Of a stretch of DNA of 64,000 nucleotides, positions 8,863 through 17,781 are shown piece by piece. The stretch's first letter is position 1; every line of letters begins with the position of its first letter. Location of the stretch: positions 498,501 to 562,500 of the forward strand of contig NZ_PREZ01000003.1 of assembly GCF_002926065.1 (NCBI RefSeq), given 5' to 3'. Position numbers and translations under genes: made by a program. The stretch is from Jeotgalibacillus proteolyticus (GTDB taxonomy: Bacteria; Bacillota; Bacilli; Bacillales; Jeotgalibacillaceae). The notes beneath the pieces were generated by a model, which was not told the DNA's origin, made no database searches, and saw only the letters and a program-made list of their open reading frames with translations.

Positions 8863-8897
8863 CAAAAAAACTCTCCTTTCAAAAAGAAGAGTTTTTT
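8863..8897 (-). terminator. Intrinsic terminator of the beta-glucoside operon
   Basis: On the minus strand AAAAAACTCT pairs with AGAGTTTTTTT around a short loop, directly after the stop codon of the GH1 gene. Confidence 0.8.
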
Positions 8898-8900
8898 CTG

Positions 8901-10253
8901 TTATTCAGATAAATCGTAGCCGGCTTTCTTAATAGTATCTCGATACCAGTAATAGCTGTCTTTTTCGGTTCGCTCAAAAGTGTCAAAATCAACATGGACA
9001 AGTCCAAAACGCATATCATAGCCTTCTGCCCATTCAAAATTATCCATAAGAGACCAGGCAAGATAGCCCTTAATGTTAACGCCTGAATGAAGTGCTCTGT
9101 TCACACTCGCAATATGAGTTTTCATGTAAGAGATTCGTTTAACGTCGTTCACTCTTCCATTTTCCACACCGTCATTATAGCAGGCTCCATTTTCGGTAAT
9201 GTAAATCGGTACAGATCCGTAGCGGTCAGATATATACTTCAGCAGCTTGTAAAAGCCTTCGGGATAGATCGGCCAGCCGATATCTGTATGATCATAGTTG
9301 AAATTAAGATTTTCTACATGGAATAACCCGTTTCCTTCATCATATCTGGCAATATTTCCGGTATAGTAGTTGATTCCAACAAAATCAATCGGGCTTGAGA
9401 TGATCTCCAGATCCCCGTCCTGAATTGGCACTGTGACATTTTCCTGTTCCTTAAACCATTGAACTAAAAAGTCAGGATATTCTCCTTTAAACACCGGATC
9501 CATAAACCATTCAATGTGCCAGCCGTTTGCGCGCCTAACTGCCTGCTTGTCTTCCTCAGAAGATGAATAGGCTTCCGACCAGCCTGCATTTGGTGCATAT
9601 CCAATCTCAGCATCCCCATCAATCTGACGAAGTGATTGAACAGCCCGTCCATGTGCTAAAAGCAAGTGATGAGCGATGGTTGTCGCTATTTGAAGATCCT
9701 TTTTTCCGGGAGCATGCACGCCAAGATAGTTTGATAGAAAGGAAGCACACCATGGTTCATTAATCGTAATCCACTTTGTAATTTTCCCTTTAAAGGATTC
9801 AAAAACCGTTTTAGCATACTCGTTAAACGCATCAACTGTTTCCCTGACCTCCCAGCCGCCCTGATCCTGCAGTGCCTGGGGCAGATCCCAATGGTAAAGG
9901 GTGCACATCGGTTCAATATTATTCTCCAGAAGCTCATCTACTAATCGATGATAATAATCCAGCCCCTCCTGATTTACAGAACCCGTGCCTTCAGGAAAAA
10001 TTCTCGGCCATGCCATTGAAAAACGGTAGCTTGAAACACCGAGCTCTTTTAGAAGAGAAACATCCTCTTTGTATAAATGATAGCTGTTGCAGGCAGTAGC
10101 ACCGGTGTCTCCATTTTTCACATTGCCCGGCTGCTGAGAAAATGTATCCCAAATGGAAGCACCTCTGCCTCCTTCATTTACAGCGCCTTCGATTTGATAG
10201 GACGCAGTAGCAGCGCCCCAGATAAAGTCCTGTGGAAATTGAATCTTATTCAT
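8901..10253 (-). CDS. Family 1 glycoside hydrolase (beta-glucosidase)
   Basis: A cytoplasmic retaining beta-glucosidase of 450 residues, the usual GH1 length. The acid/base glutamate is E166 in TINEPW and the nucleophile is E354 in YITENGA. FIWGAATASYQIEG at residues 10-23 is the GH1 N-terminal signature. There is no signal peptide, and no phospho-sugar-binding feature is evident; with an ABC importer upstream, free beta-glucosides or cellodextrins are the likely substrates. The ATG follows GGGGAGG by 7 bases and overlaps the stop codon of the DUF624 gene by four bases (ATGA), so translation is coupled. It is the last gene of the operon. Confidence 0.95.
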   Translation of the reverse strand: MNKIQFPQDFIWGAATASYQIEGAVNEGGRGASIWDTFSQQPGNVKNGDTGATACNSYHLYKEDVSLLKELGVSSYRFSMAWPRIFPEGTGSVNQEGLDYYHRLVDELLENNIEPMCTLYHWDLPQALQDQGGWEVRETVDAFNEYAKTVFESFKGKITKWITINEPWCASFLSNYLGVHAPGKKDLQIATTIAHHLLLAHGRAVQSLRQIDGDAEIGYAPNAGWSEAYSSSEEDKQAVRRANGWHIEWFMDPVFKGEYPDFLVQWFKEQENVTVPIQDGDLEIISSPIDFVGINYYTGNIARYDEGNGLFHVENLNFNYDHTDIGWPIYPEGFYKLLKYISDRYGSVPIYITENGACYNDGVENGRVNDVKRISYMKTHIASVNRALHSGVNIKGYLAWSLMDNFEWAEGYDMRFGLVHVDFDTFERTEKDSYYWYRDTIKKAGYDLSE

Positions 10254-10864
10254 TTCAACGCCTCCCCGGAATGTGGTGATACATAATAGGCTGCAAGCAT
10301 TGGCATGAAAATGGAATACACGGAAATTGCCAGCAGACTTCCTGAGATAAGCAATAAGAAGGGCATGGTCAAAATCCCTGCTGCGCCTATTACAAACATG
10401 AAAAACAATAAAACGGTTCGTTTCCATTCAATCCAAAGCAGCAGAAAGCTGTTTTTTAAAATAGGCAAAAACTTCAGCTCCACCTTCATGACATGCACAG
10501 TCATATAAGGCAGCATCATGAGCCAGACGATAAAAGCGATTGAAGCTGCAGCCAGTATCGTGTCACTGAATTTCATATCAATTGCCGTCACCAGCCAAAT
10601 ATCCGCTGCCAGAATGAGCAGTCCAGCAGCCCAGAGTCCTGACAGGCTTAGGGCAGTGGTGTTTGCATGCTTTTTAAAGCTTTGATGAAAGGACTTCGCG
10701 AAATAAGGGTTCAGCCCCTTCTTCTTCCACGAATGCAGCGTCTCGATCGTCGCTGCCAGTGCAGGAATAAACGTGATAAGAGCAAGAGAGTAAACAAAAA
10801 ACATAACGTTCAGCAATACAAAAGAAGCGAACATTTCCATCACGCCTAAAAATCCCTGTTTCAT
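10250..10864 (-). CDS. DUF624 (YesL-like) membrane protein
   Basis: An integral membrane protein of 204 residues with five or six hydrophobic segments, resembling YesL/DUF624. Such genes lie beside sugar ABC transporters in many Bacillales, but their function is unknown; a transport accessory role is only an inference. It is 12 bases after the LacI gene and overlaps the glucosidase start. Spacing from GTAGGAG to the ATG is good. Confidence 0.85.
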   Translation of the reverse strand: MKQGFLGVMEMFASFVLLNVMFFVYSLALITFIPALAATIETLHSWKKKGLNPYFAKSFHQSFKKHANTTALSLSGLWAAGLLILAADIWLVTAIDMKFSDTILAAASIAFIVWLMMLPYMTVHVMKVELKFLPILKNSFLLLWIEWKRTVLLFFMFVIGAAGILTMPFLLLISGSLLAISVYSIFMPMLAAYYVSPHSGEALK

Positions 10865-10876
10865 GTTTATCAGCTC

Positions 10877-11905
10877 CTACTCTTTATCGTTTGCAAGACC
10901 GCAGCTTTCTCTTATTTCAAGCTCAGGATCCACCAAAAGTGAACGGCCCTTCCCTTTTTTATCAATAAGATTGCTTAAAAGCTTTGCAGCAAATATCCCA
11001 ATCTTTTCTTTATCCTGCTTAATCGTTGTCAGCTTTGGCTGAGCATAGCGGCACGCTTCAATATCATCACAGCCAATTACTCTAATATCGTCAGGTGCCT
11101 GAAGACCATTTTCTCTGAGGGCTCGTATGGCACCTAAAGCCATTAAATCAGAGAAGGCAAAAAGTAGTTCTGGCAAATTCTCTTTATGCTTAGCAATCAT
11201 TTCATTCATCAGACGGTAGCCGGACTCCTCGTAATAATCACCGTGTACTACCCAGTCTTTGTTAACCGGAAGGCCAAATCGCTTCATAGCCTCCCGAAAA
11301 CCTTCCTCACGAAGCATGGAGACTCTTGAGTCATGCGTCCCGCCAATAATTCCGATTTTGTCAATCGAGTTCATATAGGCATACTCCACTACTAAGTGAG
11401 AGACTTTATAATTATCTGTCATGACATAGCTTGAGCGCTCACCTTTCAGCTCAATGTCAATCCCAACACAAGGGATTGGGCTTTGATCCAGCTGAAATAT
11501 CGCTTCTTCTATATCATCCCCTGCGACAATCAGCACGCCATCTACATTGTAGTGATGACAGCGCGCCAGGTAATTTGACTTGTATTGTTCATTGGAGAAG
11601 AAAATAAAATCATACCCCAAAAGGCCAATCTGACTTTTAAAGCTGTTAAGAACCTTATTAAAAAATGGATGATCCAAATCAACATTAATTTTGCCGGCGT
11701 AAACAATTCCAATTAGATTTGTTTTTTTCGAAGCAAGGCTTTTTGCGGAATGGGTTGGAGAATATCCAGTCTCTTCTATGATGGCTTTTACCCGTTCTTT
11801 TGTCGCAAGACTAATATTGCCGGTGTTATTCATAATTTTCGACACAGTCGCTGCAGACACTCCGGCAAGCTCTGCTATATCCTGTATGGTATATCGTTTA
11901 ATCAT
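10877..11905 (-). CDS. LacI-family transcriptional regulator
   Basis: A sugar-responsive repressor of about 342 residues. Residues 5-26 are the LacI helix-turn-helix (TIQDIAELAGVSAATVSKIM), with the hinge and HSAKSLASKKTNLIG following, then a periplasmic-binding-protein-like sensor. It sits inside the operon it probably controls. The ATG at 11905 has an AGGAG site 8 bases upstream. An ATG at 11938 overlaps the permease stop codon but has no ribosome site; coupled initiation there would add eleven residues. Likely operators are the two GTAA-N-CGCTTAC palindromes at 15055 and 15111. Confidence 0.93.
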   Translation of the reverse strand: MIKRYTIQDIAELAGVSAATVSKIMNNTGNISLATKERVKAIIEETGYSPTHSAKSLASKKTNLIGIVYAGKINVDLDHPFFNKVLNSFKSQIGLLGYDFIFFSNEQYKSNYLARCHHYNVDGVLIVAGDDIEEAIFQLDQSPIPCVGIDIELKGERSSYVMTDNYKVSHLVVEYAYMNSIDKIGIIGGTHDSRVSMLREEGFREAMKRFGLPVNKDWVVHGDYYEESGYRLMNEMIAKHKENLPELLFAFSDLMALGAIRALRENGLQAPDDIRVIGCDDIEACRYAQPKLTTIKQDKEKIGIFAAKLLSNLIDKKGKGRSLLVDPELEIRESCGLANDKE

Positions 11906-11937
11906 GCTGCCAGCTCCTGTCCCCTTCCCTGTAATCA

Positions 11938-12762
11938 TCAGCTTTTCACTGCACCCTGTGTAAGGCTTGAGATGAAGAGCTTATTGAAGAGAAGAAAAAT
12001 CAAAACCAACGGGATCGTGGCCCAGAAAGTTCCTGACAATATCATACCATTATCCTTCACATATGCGTCGATCAATCCTCTAAGGGCAATCTGGATCGTA
12101 TGAACAGACTCATCACGCAATACGACCAGCGGCCACAAAAAGTCATTCCACATATACATGAATTTAATGATTGCAAGTGTAGCAAATGCCGGAAGAATGA
12201 TTGGCACAACGATATTCCAGTACACACGCACATGAGAGCAGCCATCAATTTTCGCAGAATCCATCAGCTCATCAGGTACATTACTTGAAATGTACTGCCT
12301 CATCCAGAAGATCCCGAATGCATCAATCAAGCCCGGGACAATAACTGCTCTTAAATCACTCAGCCAGCCAAGCTTTGTAATAATGTAGTATTGAGGAATC
12401 AACCCAAGCTGCGGCGGAACCATCATCGTAATCAATAGCAGCCCAAAAAGAAGATTTTTTCCTTTAAAATGAAACTTAGCAAAAGCAAACCCTGCCAGCG
12501 AGCAAAGAAATAATACGCCGAGTGTCGTCACCGAGGATACGATTAAGGAATTTCCTATCGCACCGAAAAAATCAATATTGCTAAGTACGTTTTGAAAATT
12601 GTTCACAAGCTCGGGACCAGGAATTAAAGCCGGCGGAACCCGGTTAATAACACTGTTATGGTTGGTTGCCATGACGAACATCCAATAAAATGGGAAGATC
12701 GACAAAAATGCGCCAATGAATAACACTGCGTATAAACTGACTTTTGAAATAACCTTGGACAT
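11938..12762 (-). CDS. Carbohydrate ABC transporter permease (MalG-like)
   Basis: The second permease of a sugar importer, 274 residues with six membrane segments. The ATPase-contact loop is MDSAKIDGCSHVRVYWNIVVPIILP, the usual EAA-type motif of MalG relatives. No ATPase gene is present in the operon, so a shared MsmX-like ATPase encoded elsewhere is probable. The stop codon touches the possible upstream LacI start. AAGGGGGAGAG precedes the ATG. Confidence 0.93.
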   Translation of the reverse strand: MSKVISKVSLYAVLFIGAFLSIFPFYWMFVMATNHNSVINRVPPALIPGPELVNNFQNVLSNIDFFGAIGNSLIVSSVTTLGVLFLCSLAGFAFAKFHFKGKNLLFGLLLITMMVPPQLGLIPQYYIITKLGWLSDLRAVIVPGLIDAFGIFWMRQYISSNVPDELMDSAKIDGCSHVRVYWNIVVPIILPAFATLAIIKFMYMWNDFLWPLVVLRDESVHTIQIALRGLIDAYVKDNGMILSGTFWATIPLVLIFLLFNKLFISSLTQGAVKS

Positions 12763-12777
12763 TGTTTTCTCTCCCCC

Positions 12778-13683
12778 TTATTTGAATGCCTTATTCACAA
12801 CAAACGAATTCACTGCTGCAAATACGATGATAATTAGGAATAAAATAATCGCTGAAGCAGATGCTGTTCCAAATGCCATATTTGAAAATGCCTCTCTCCA
12901 TAAGTAAAGCACCACTGTAATCCCTTCCTGGCGGAGACCTCCACCTAAGAAAATCAGCGGCTCTGTGAATAATTGAAGAGCTCCGATCGTTGATAAAAAC
13001 ACCGTAAAAATAATAATCGGGCGGAGCATTGGAATCGTAATAAAGCGGATTTTCTGCCAAACGGTCGCTCCATCGATCGTTGCTGCTTCGTACAAATCAT
13101 TTGGAATCCCCTGCATCCCGGCAAGGTAAATGATCGTATTGTAACCGAGCCAGCGCCAAAACACCATAACAGCGACAGCAATCTTTACTCCCCACTCATT
13201 TGTCTGCCAGCTCACACTGTCAAGGCCTACAAGATTCAAGAACACATTGATCAGACCGAAGTCCTGGTTGCTGAACATTACCCCAAAGATAATCGCCACC
13301 GCTACCGTTGATGTTACATACGGCAGGAAAAATGCAGCTCTAAACGCACTTTGAAACTTTACCAGAGCAGAATTCAAGGCAAAAGCCAGAAAGATGGCTA
13401 CGATCAACTGTGGAAATGTGCCCAGAGCCCCCATAATAATTGTGTTATAAAGAGCCTTCCAAAAAATCGGATCCTCGATCACAAAAGCAAAATTCTGAAA
13501 CCCAACGAATTCCATTTCCCCTAGTCCGTTCCAGCGCTGGAAGCCTAAATAAAAGCTGAACAGCATCGGGAATAAGCCAAAAATAGCAAACAAAATGAAA
13601 AAAGGAGAGATGAATAATAAACCGGATACTGATTCTTTTCGTTTCTCTGTCCACTTCTTTGATGCATATGCATCTGCGCTCAC
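12778..13683 (-). CDS. Carbohydrate ABC transporter permease (MalF-like)
   Basis: The first permease of the same importer, 301 residues with six membrane segments. The EAA-like loop YEAATIDGATVWQKIRFITIPML near residues 200-220 contacts the ATPase. GTG start after GGGGG. It is 15 bases before the second permease gene and 73 bases after the binding-protein gene. Confidence 0.93.
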   Translation of the reverse strand: MSADAYASKKWTEKRKESVSGLLFISPFFILFAIFGLFPMLFSFYLGFQRWNGLGEMEFVGFQNFAFVIEDPIFWKALYNTIIMGALGTFPQLIVAIFLAFALNSALVKFQSAFRAAFFLPYVTSTVAVAIIFGVMFSNQDFGLINVFLNLVGLDSVSWQTNEWGVKIAVAVMVFWRWLGYNTIIYLAGMQGIPNDLYEAATIDGATVWQKIRFITIPMLRPIIIFTVFLSTIGALQLFTEPLIFLGGGLRQEGITVVLYLWREAFSNMAFGTASASAIILFLIIIVFAAVNSFVVNKAFK

Positions 13684-13756
13684 GTCGTAAGCCCCCTTTT
13701 ATGAAAGATGAGACCAATGCGAGATAAGTAAAATGCATTGGTCTCTGATCCAATTT

Positions 13757-15022
13757 TTATTGACGATCAAGCTGGGAGGTAATGCGTTTTACCGCTTCGT
13801 CCCACTCTTTGTCGGGATCTTTTCCTTCACTGGCTACATTGATCAGCGCTGTCATAAGCTCATCGTGAACAATGGAGTAGTTTTTCCCCATGTAGATCGG
13901 TTCAACGGTTTCAGCTGCCTCAGCAAAAATTTCCGCAGTGTTTAATCCGCCAAAGTATTCATCACTCGTATTCAGGAATGATTCTTCTGAATAAACAGCA
14001 GGTGCTGATGGGAACATTCCGCTGTCATTAAAGGATTGAAGCTGTCTTTCAGGTGCTACCAACCACTCAACGAATTCGTAGGCTTCTTCGGGGTGCTTAG
14101 ATTCCTTTGGAATGGCGATGTAAGATCCGCCCCAGTTTCCAGCTTTTTCAGGCATCTGAACGATTCCCCAATCACCTTCTGCATCAGGTGCATTTCCTTT
14201 AATACTTGCTACCATCCATGAAGGAGCAAGCAGCGCACCAGAGCTTCCTTCAGCCATGGCATTGCCCCATTCCGGTGTCCACATCTCGTTCTTTCCTATA
14301 AGGCCTGCCTTAATCATCTCAGCAGTTGTATCATACGCTTCTCTTACATAAGGAGATTCATTGATGATTAGTTCATCGTCTGTATTGAAATACTGCTCAG
14401 GTGCCTGATCCCTTATTGCGGCAAACATGGTTTCAGGCGTATCAAGCATGACTTTGCCTGTTTCTGAGTGGACGGTCTCAGCAACTTCTTTAAACCCTTC
14501 CCAATCAGTTACTAATGGCTGTACTTCCTCTGGCTCTGTTGGAAGTCCTGCTTCTTCAAATACATCTTTGCGATAGAACATAACGGATGGACCAATGTCC
14601 GTTGGAAGACCCAGCAGATAATCTCCGTCCGTATTTTCTGCAATATTCCATTTCCATTCAAGATAGTCCCCTTTAACATCTTCTGCTCCGTAATCATAAA
14701 GATTGTAAAAACGATCCTGAGCATCTAAAAACTTCGCAATCTGACTTACTTCAACCATCGTTACATCAGGCGCTCCTGAATTAGAGGAAACCGCTGTGAA
14801 AAGATTATTGTGAAGGTCTCCCATCTCAGAAAAGTTCACCTTAATCGAGACATCAGGATTTTCCTCCATATACTGCGCTGCCAGTTCTTCATAATTGGTT
14901 GCTCCAAAAACCCAAAAATTCAACTCTGTTCCGTCACTGCTTCCTGAAGATGAATCACCCGCACATCCCGCTACCCCCAGCACAGCTGCCGACAGAACTA
15001 AAGACCCTACCATTTTCTTCAT
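13757..15022 (-). CDS. Sugar ABC transporter substrate-binding lipoprotein
   Basis: A 421-residue extracellular solute-binding protein (family 1). The signal peptide ends in a lipobox, LGVAGC, so C20 should be lipid-anchored, followed by a flexible serine/glycine linker. The mature part has the usual two-lobe fold features (AQYMEENPDVSIKVNF, ALLAPSWMVASIKG, GGSYIAIPKESKHPEEAYEF). Likely ligand is an oligomeric beta-glucoside, inferred only from the operon's glucosidase. First gene of the operon. Confidence 0.93.
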   Translation of the reverse strand: MKKMVGSLVLSAAVLGVAGCAGDSSSGSSDGTELNFWVFGATNYEELAAQYMEENPDVSIKVNFSEMGDLHNNLFTAVSSNSGAPDVTMVEVSQIAKFLDAQDRFYNLYDYGAEDVKGDYLEWKWNIAENTDGDYLLGLPTDIGPSVMFYRKDVFEEAGLPTEPEEVQPLVTDWEGFKEVAETVHSETGKVMLDTPETMFAAIRDQAPEQYFNTDDELIINESPYVREAYDTTAEMIKAGLIGKNEMWTPEWGNAMAEGSSGALLAPSWMVASIKGNAPDAEGDWGIVQMPEKAGNWGGSYIAIPKESKHPEEAYEFVEWLVAPERQLQSFNDSGMFPSAPAVYSEESFLNTSDEYFGGLNTAEIFAEAAETVEPIYMGKNYSIVHDELMTALINVASEGKDPDKEWDEAVKRITSQLDRQ

Positions 15023-15054
15023 GTTTATCCCCCTTTGTTTGGTAAAAAAATAAA

Positions 15055-15066
15055 GTAACCGCTTAC
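15055..15066. promoter_or_regulatory. LacI-type operator 2 (GTAACCGCTTAC)
   Basis: Near-perfect dyad that differs at one base from the operator at 15111. It lies in the leader of the binding-protein gene; centre-to-centre distance to the other operator is 56 bases, a little over five helical turns, compatible with looping. Confidence 0.7.
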
Positions 15067-15110
15067 CCTAAAAGACAAAAAATAATAGTTTAAGAGGCTT
15101 ATTTTTTAAG

Positions 15111-15122
15111 GTAAGCGCTTAC
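15111..15122. promoter_or_regulatory. LacI-type operator 1 (GTAAGCGCTTAC)
   Basis: Perfect 12-base palindrome placed over the expected transcription start, about ten bases downstream of the -10 box of the operon promoter. It also partly fits the catabolite-response (cre) consensus. Confidence 0.78.
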
Positions 15123-15131
15123 TTTAAGTTC

Positions 15132-15159
15132 ATTATAATTCAATATCAAAATAATACAA
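15132..15159 (-). promoter_or_regulatory. Sigma-A promoter of the beta-glucoside operon
   Basis: Minus strand: -35 TTGTAT (15154-15159), 16-base spacer, exact -10 TATAAT (15132-15137). Operator 1 lies directly downstream. Confidence 0.7.
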
Positions 15160-15179
15160 CAACTTTTTTAAAATATTTA

Positions 15180-15193
15180 GGTAAACGATTTCC
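15180..15193. promoter_or_regulatory. Possible cre site (GGTAAACGATTTCC)
   Basis: Matches the CcpA consensus TGWAANCGNTNWCA at ten of the eleven to twelve fixed positions, missing the first and last bases. It lies upstream of the -35 box. It could instead be a third, weaker operator. Confidence 0.4.
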
Positions 15194-15400
15194 TTTCTCT
15201 GTAGTCGGGTTTTAATTTCTGCCTTTTAAAAACTCATTACATAACTGCTTGGTATAAGACGCGGCTTATTTATTGAGGAACTCCCCCCTACGTTAAAGCT
15301 TTATAAATATAATTTTATTTGCCCTTAGTATTCCCTCGATCAGTGTGTAGTACAAGGAAGAATTTCATAATCGTAAGATTTAAAAATACACTTTAAAGAG
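15194..15400. other. Intergenic region between divergent genes
   Basis: Between the operon promoter and the DUF2515 gene I see no gene, no hairpin of note and no certain promoter hexamers. Confidence 0.4.
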
Positions 15401-15409
15401 GTGATCAAA

Positions 15410-16528
15410 ATGTTTCATAATTGGCTGTCATTTTTTAAAAAGGATACAAAAACATTTCGCGAAAGAACTCTTTTATCCCTCTCTGAAATGGGTTATCTGC
15501 AGAAAAAATGGGCATACAAGCACCCCCTTTCTCCTTTGTCTCAAGAGGAAAAGAAGGTGGTTTTAGAAATAGATAACGTCACTAACTCTTTAAACCAAAA
15601 CAATCTTACCCGTACGAAATCTTATCTTGATCTTTACCTCCGCCATCCTGAGCTGCACTGGTCATTTCTAGCCCATATGGTTTCAAGAAATGCAGGGTGG
15701 AATATGACTGATTTGAAGGGAAGTTTAGTTAATGGGCTGCTATCCGCTAAGCAGGTTTCTCTCTTTTTTGGTTTTCTTGAAAAAGCAAACCATCTAATAT
15801 TTCAGGATGCTTTCCCTCAGTTATTATTATATGAAAAAAGCAAAATAGAGAAAAAAGACTACTCCTATTTACTTCCTCATTTTCATATTTCCTGTTTCAT
15901 GATTCCTATTTGGCAGCTTTTTTTAAAAAACAGCCAGAGCATGAAGGAAGTCCTGACCGTTTCGTTAATTATTAATGAACAGCATCTTTTAGAAGAACAG
16001 GTGATGAAAAATGAGTTTTATAAAAAAAATATAATTGGATCCTTTACGTTCCAGCTTCAAGAGCTTTTAGGCCTTACTCATATTTTATTTCCACATAAAA
16101 CTCCTCATGACATTCAGCTCTCGGGTCTGACAGTACAGCAGTTTTCGCATGTCAATTCCAGGGTTGAGATCGGAAAGCAGCTGTATCTTCAGCTTTTTCA
16201 TCACATAAAAGAAGGGGCTGTTTCTTTTGCAGAAAGCACTGAACATACAGGCTCAAGAGCTGACTACTATCCTGATTTTTTCTCTGCCGTAAAATCATCC
16301 TCTAAAATTTACAGCCCTGCCTTACCCGCAGTCTGGCCCGATCTCCACCATTCGAACACTCCCAATAAGGACTGGTTTGAAGGATCTTCCAAAGTAATCC
16401 AATTTTACTCCCTTTCAAAAAGACCTGAGCTTAACATGATGACAGTAAAGCATTTAGCAAATCTGGTGAAGCTCTCTGGTCTGCATGATCTGCAGCAGCT
16501 CATCCCCAGCGAAAAACAGGCATATTAA
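15410..16528 (+). CDS. DUF2515 family protein (YppC-like)
   Basis: A soluble protein of 372 residues resembling the Bacillus DUF2515 family (YppC). The pattern NNLTRTKSYLDLYLRHPELHWSFLAHMVSRNAGWNMTDLKG, split here into NAGWNMTDLKG and HPELHWSFLAHMVSR, is the conserved core. The biochemical role is unknown. The ATG at 15410 has an AAAGAGGTGAT site; the in-frame GTG at 15401 lies within it. It converges with the YflT-like gene across a shared terminator. Confidence 0.87.
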   Translation: MFHNWLSFFKKDTKTFRERTLLSLSEMGYLQKKWAYKHPLSPLSQEEKKVVLEIDNVTNSLNQNNLTRTKSYLDLYLRHPELHWSFLAHMVSRNAGWNMTDLKGSLVNGLLSAKQVSLFFGFLEKANHLIFQDAFPQLLLYEKSKIEKKDYSYLLPHFHISCFMIPIWQLFLKNSQSMKEVLTVSLIINEQHLLEEQVMKNEFYKKNIIGSFTFQLQELLGLTHILFPHKTPHDIQLSGLTVQQFSHVNSRVEIGKQLYLQLFHHIKEGAVSFAESTEHTGSRADYYPDFFSAVKSSSKIYSPALPAVWPDLHHSNTPNKDWFEGSSKVIQFYSLSKRPELNMMTVKHLANLVKLSGLHDLQQLIPSEKQAY

Positions 16529-16558
16529 AAGCCGGATAGGGTTACTATCCGGCTTTTA
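16527..16558. terminator. Bidirectional intrinsic terminator
   Basis: AAAAGCCGGATAG and CTATCCGGCTTTT form a strong hairpin between the converging DUF2515 and YflT-like genes. Confidence 0.9.
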
Positions 16559-16573
16559 CGTTTAAAATCAAAT

Positions 16574-16915
16574 TTAAAATTCAACCTTTTCCTGATTAGC
16601 TACAATCAGAAGAGTCTTTCCTTTGTCGAGCTCTTCTTCAAGCTCTTCAGCTTTGTCGGTTTCAAAGCCCATTTCTTCCATCTTAGAGACAAGCTTGTCG
16701 TCTTTGCTGCGGAACACATTTTTTAATGCAGTCCCTACACCCGTTTCACTAACACCAACCTTGTTGGCATCATTGCCTTTTCTGTTTCTTCTTACATGGT
16801 CATTGTCGTGTGACAGAACATAAATATCTTCATCACGCACACCATCTTTTCGAAGCTTTCCGATTGTTTGATCCAACGATTCATCATTGTGAAATACTTT
16901 AAATTTCGGCTTCAT
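16574..16915 (-). CDS. YflT-domain general stress protein
   Basis: A cytosolic stress protein of 113 residues with the YflT (heat-induced stress protein) domain: KFKVFHNDESLDQTIGKL, then DIYVLSHDNDHVRRN, GVGTALKNVFRSKDDKLVSKM and a GKTLLIVAN end. The acidic C-terminal helix EELEEELDKGK is typical. Molecular function is unknown. AAGGAGG precedes the ATG, and a sigma-B-like promoter lies about fifty bases upstream, in keeping with the general stress regulon of this family. Confidence 0.88.
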   Translation of the reverse strand: MKPKFKVFHNDESLDQTIGKLRKDGVRDEDIYVLSHDNDHVRRNRKGNDANKVGVSETGVGTALKNVFRSKDDKLVSKMEEMGFETDKAEELEEELDKGKTLLIVANQEKVEF

Positions 16916-16965
16916 GTTTATTCCTCCTTATTTCAAATCACTTGCAGGTTTTCTCTAATGTCCTT

Positions 16966-16989
16966 TTACCCTACTTAGAGAAATTAAAT
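16966..16989 (-). promoter_or_regulatory. Sigma-B-like promoter of the YflT gene
   Basis: Minus strand: -35 ATTTAA (consensus GTTTAA), 12-base spacer, -10 GGGTAA (consensus GGGWAW). Confidence 0.6.
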
Positions 16990-17075
16990 CGTAAAGCTAG
17001 GAAAATAGGAGTTTTGATATGCTTTATATTAATTCAGGCATTACAAAGTCTTTGAGAGGATTAGGTTATAACCAC

Positions 17076-17486
17076 TTAACCCTTATAAATAATATAAGTG
17101 CCTGCGATCATATCATGCAGGTCTGTCTTCTTTTTGGTCACTGCAATTAATAGATAACCAATGAAAATAATCAGGTAGGAAAGAATTTGAGAAAAGTATC
17201 TTCCAATTGATTTTCCCAGTTTAATAGGCTGATATTGTTCATCGGTCACTATCATTCCCATAACATATTTCCCTACTGTGGCCTGCATAGGAGTCACTGG
17301 CATCCCGATGAAGTAGAGCGTTCCAATGACTATGTAAGGCCAGTACAACACAGCAACCTGTTCAATATCTGCTGTTCCGAAAACAAAAAAGCTGATCAGC
17401 ATAAATGGCGAGGAAATAAGCAGCCCATCAATGAGGAAAGCCACCAGTCGTGCCCCAAATCCTGCATGCTTTGTTGTTGTATTCAT
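17076..17486 (-). CDS. RDD-family membrane protein
   Basis: A membrane protein of 136 residues with the RDD layout: ARLVAFLIDGLLI at the start, a central membrane pair, GKYVMGMIVTDEQ in the middle, and KKKTDLHDMIAGTYIIYKG at the end. Here the hallmark R-D-D residues are R13, D17 and D in DLHDM. The function is unknown; some relatives act as sodium/proton antiporters. TAGGAGG precedes the ATG. It stands alone. Confidence 0.88.
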   Translation of the reverse strand: MNTTTKHAGFGARLVAFLIDGLLISSPFMLISFFVFGTADIEQVAVLYWPYIVIGTLYFIGMPVTPMQATVGKYVMGMIVTDEQYQPIKLGKSIGRYFSQILSYLIIFIGYLLIAVTKKKTDLHDMIAGTYIIYKG

Positions 17487-17532
17487 AATAAATGACCTCC
17501 TATTATTATTTTTTAGTTAAGACATATGAAGA

Positions 17533-17732
17533 AAAGAGATTGGGACATAACAATAATTTTAAAAACGTGAGGTGAACGGAGTGGAAGGGGGCGACTCCTG
17601 CGGGATGAAGAGGGAGCTTGAGATCCACTTGCTGAAAGCAAGTTAGCTCAAGCCCCTCCCCGCGGAAAGCGTCCCCCTGAAGCGCAGTGAACCGGGTAAA
17701 AAAGGCTGAGACATTTGTCCCAGCCTCTTTCT
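17533..17732 (+). repeat. 200-bp 3'-end repeat, copy 3 (full length)
   Basis: Begins AAAGAGATTGGGACA and ends in the hairpin GGCTGAGACA / TGTCCCAGCC plus CTCTTTCTTT. An AAAAAA run before the hairpin also makes it a terminator in the minus direction, where the flotillin gene ends 50 bases away. Confidence 0.92.
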
Positions 17733-17781
17733 TTAAAAGAATCGATCAATAAAGTTTAAGCACTGTGAGGTTTTTTAAACC

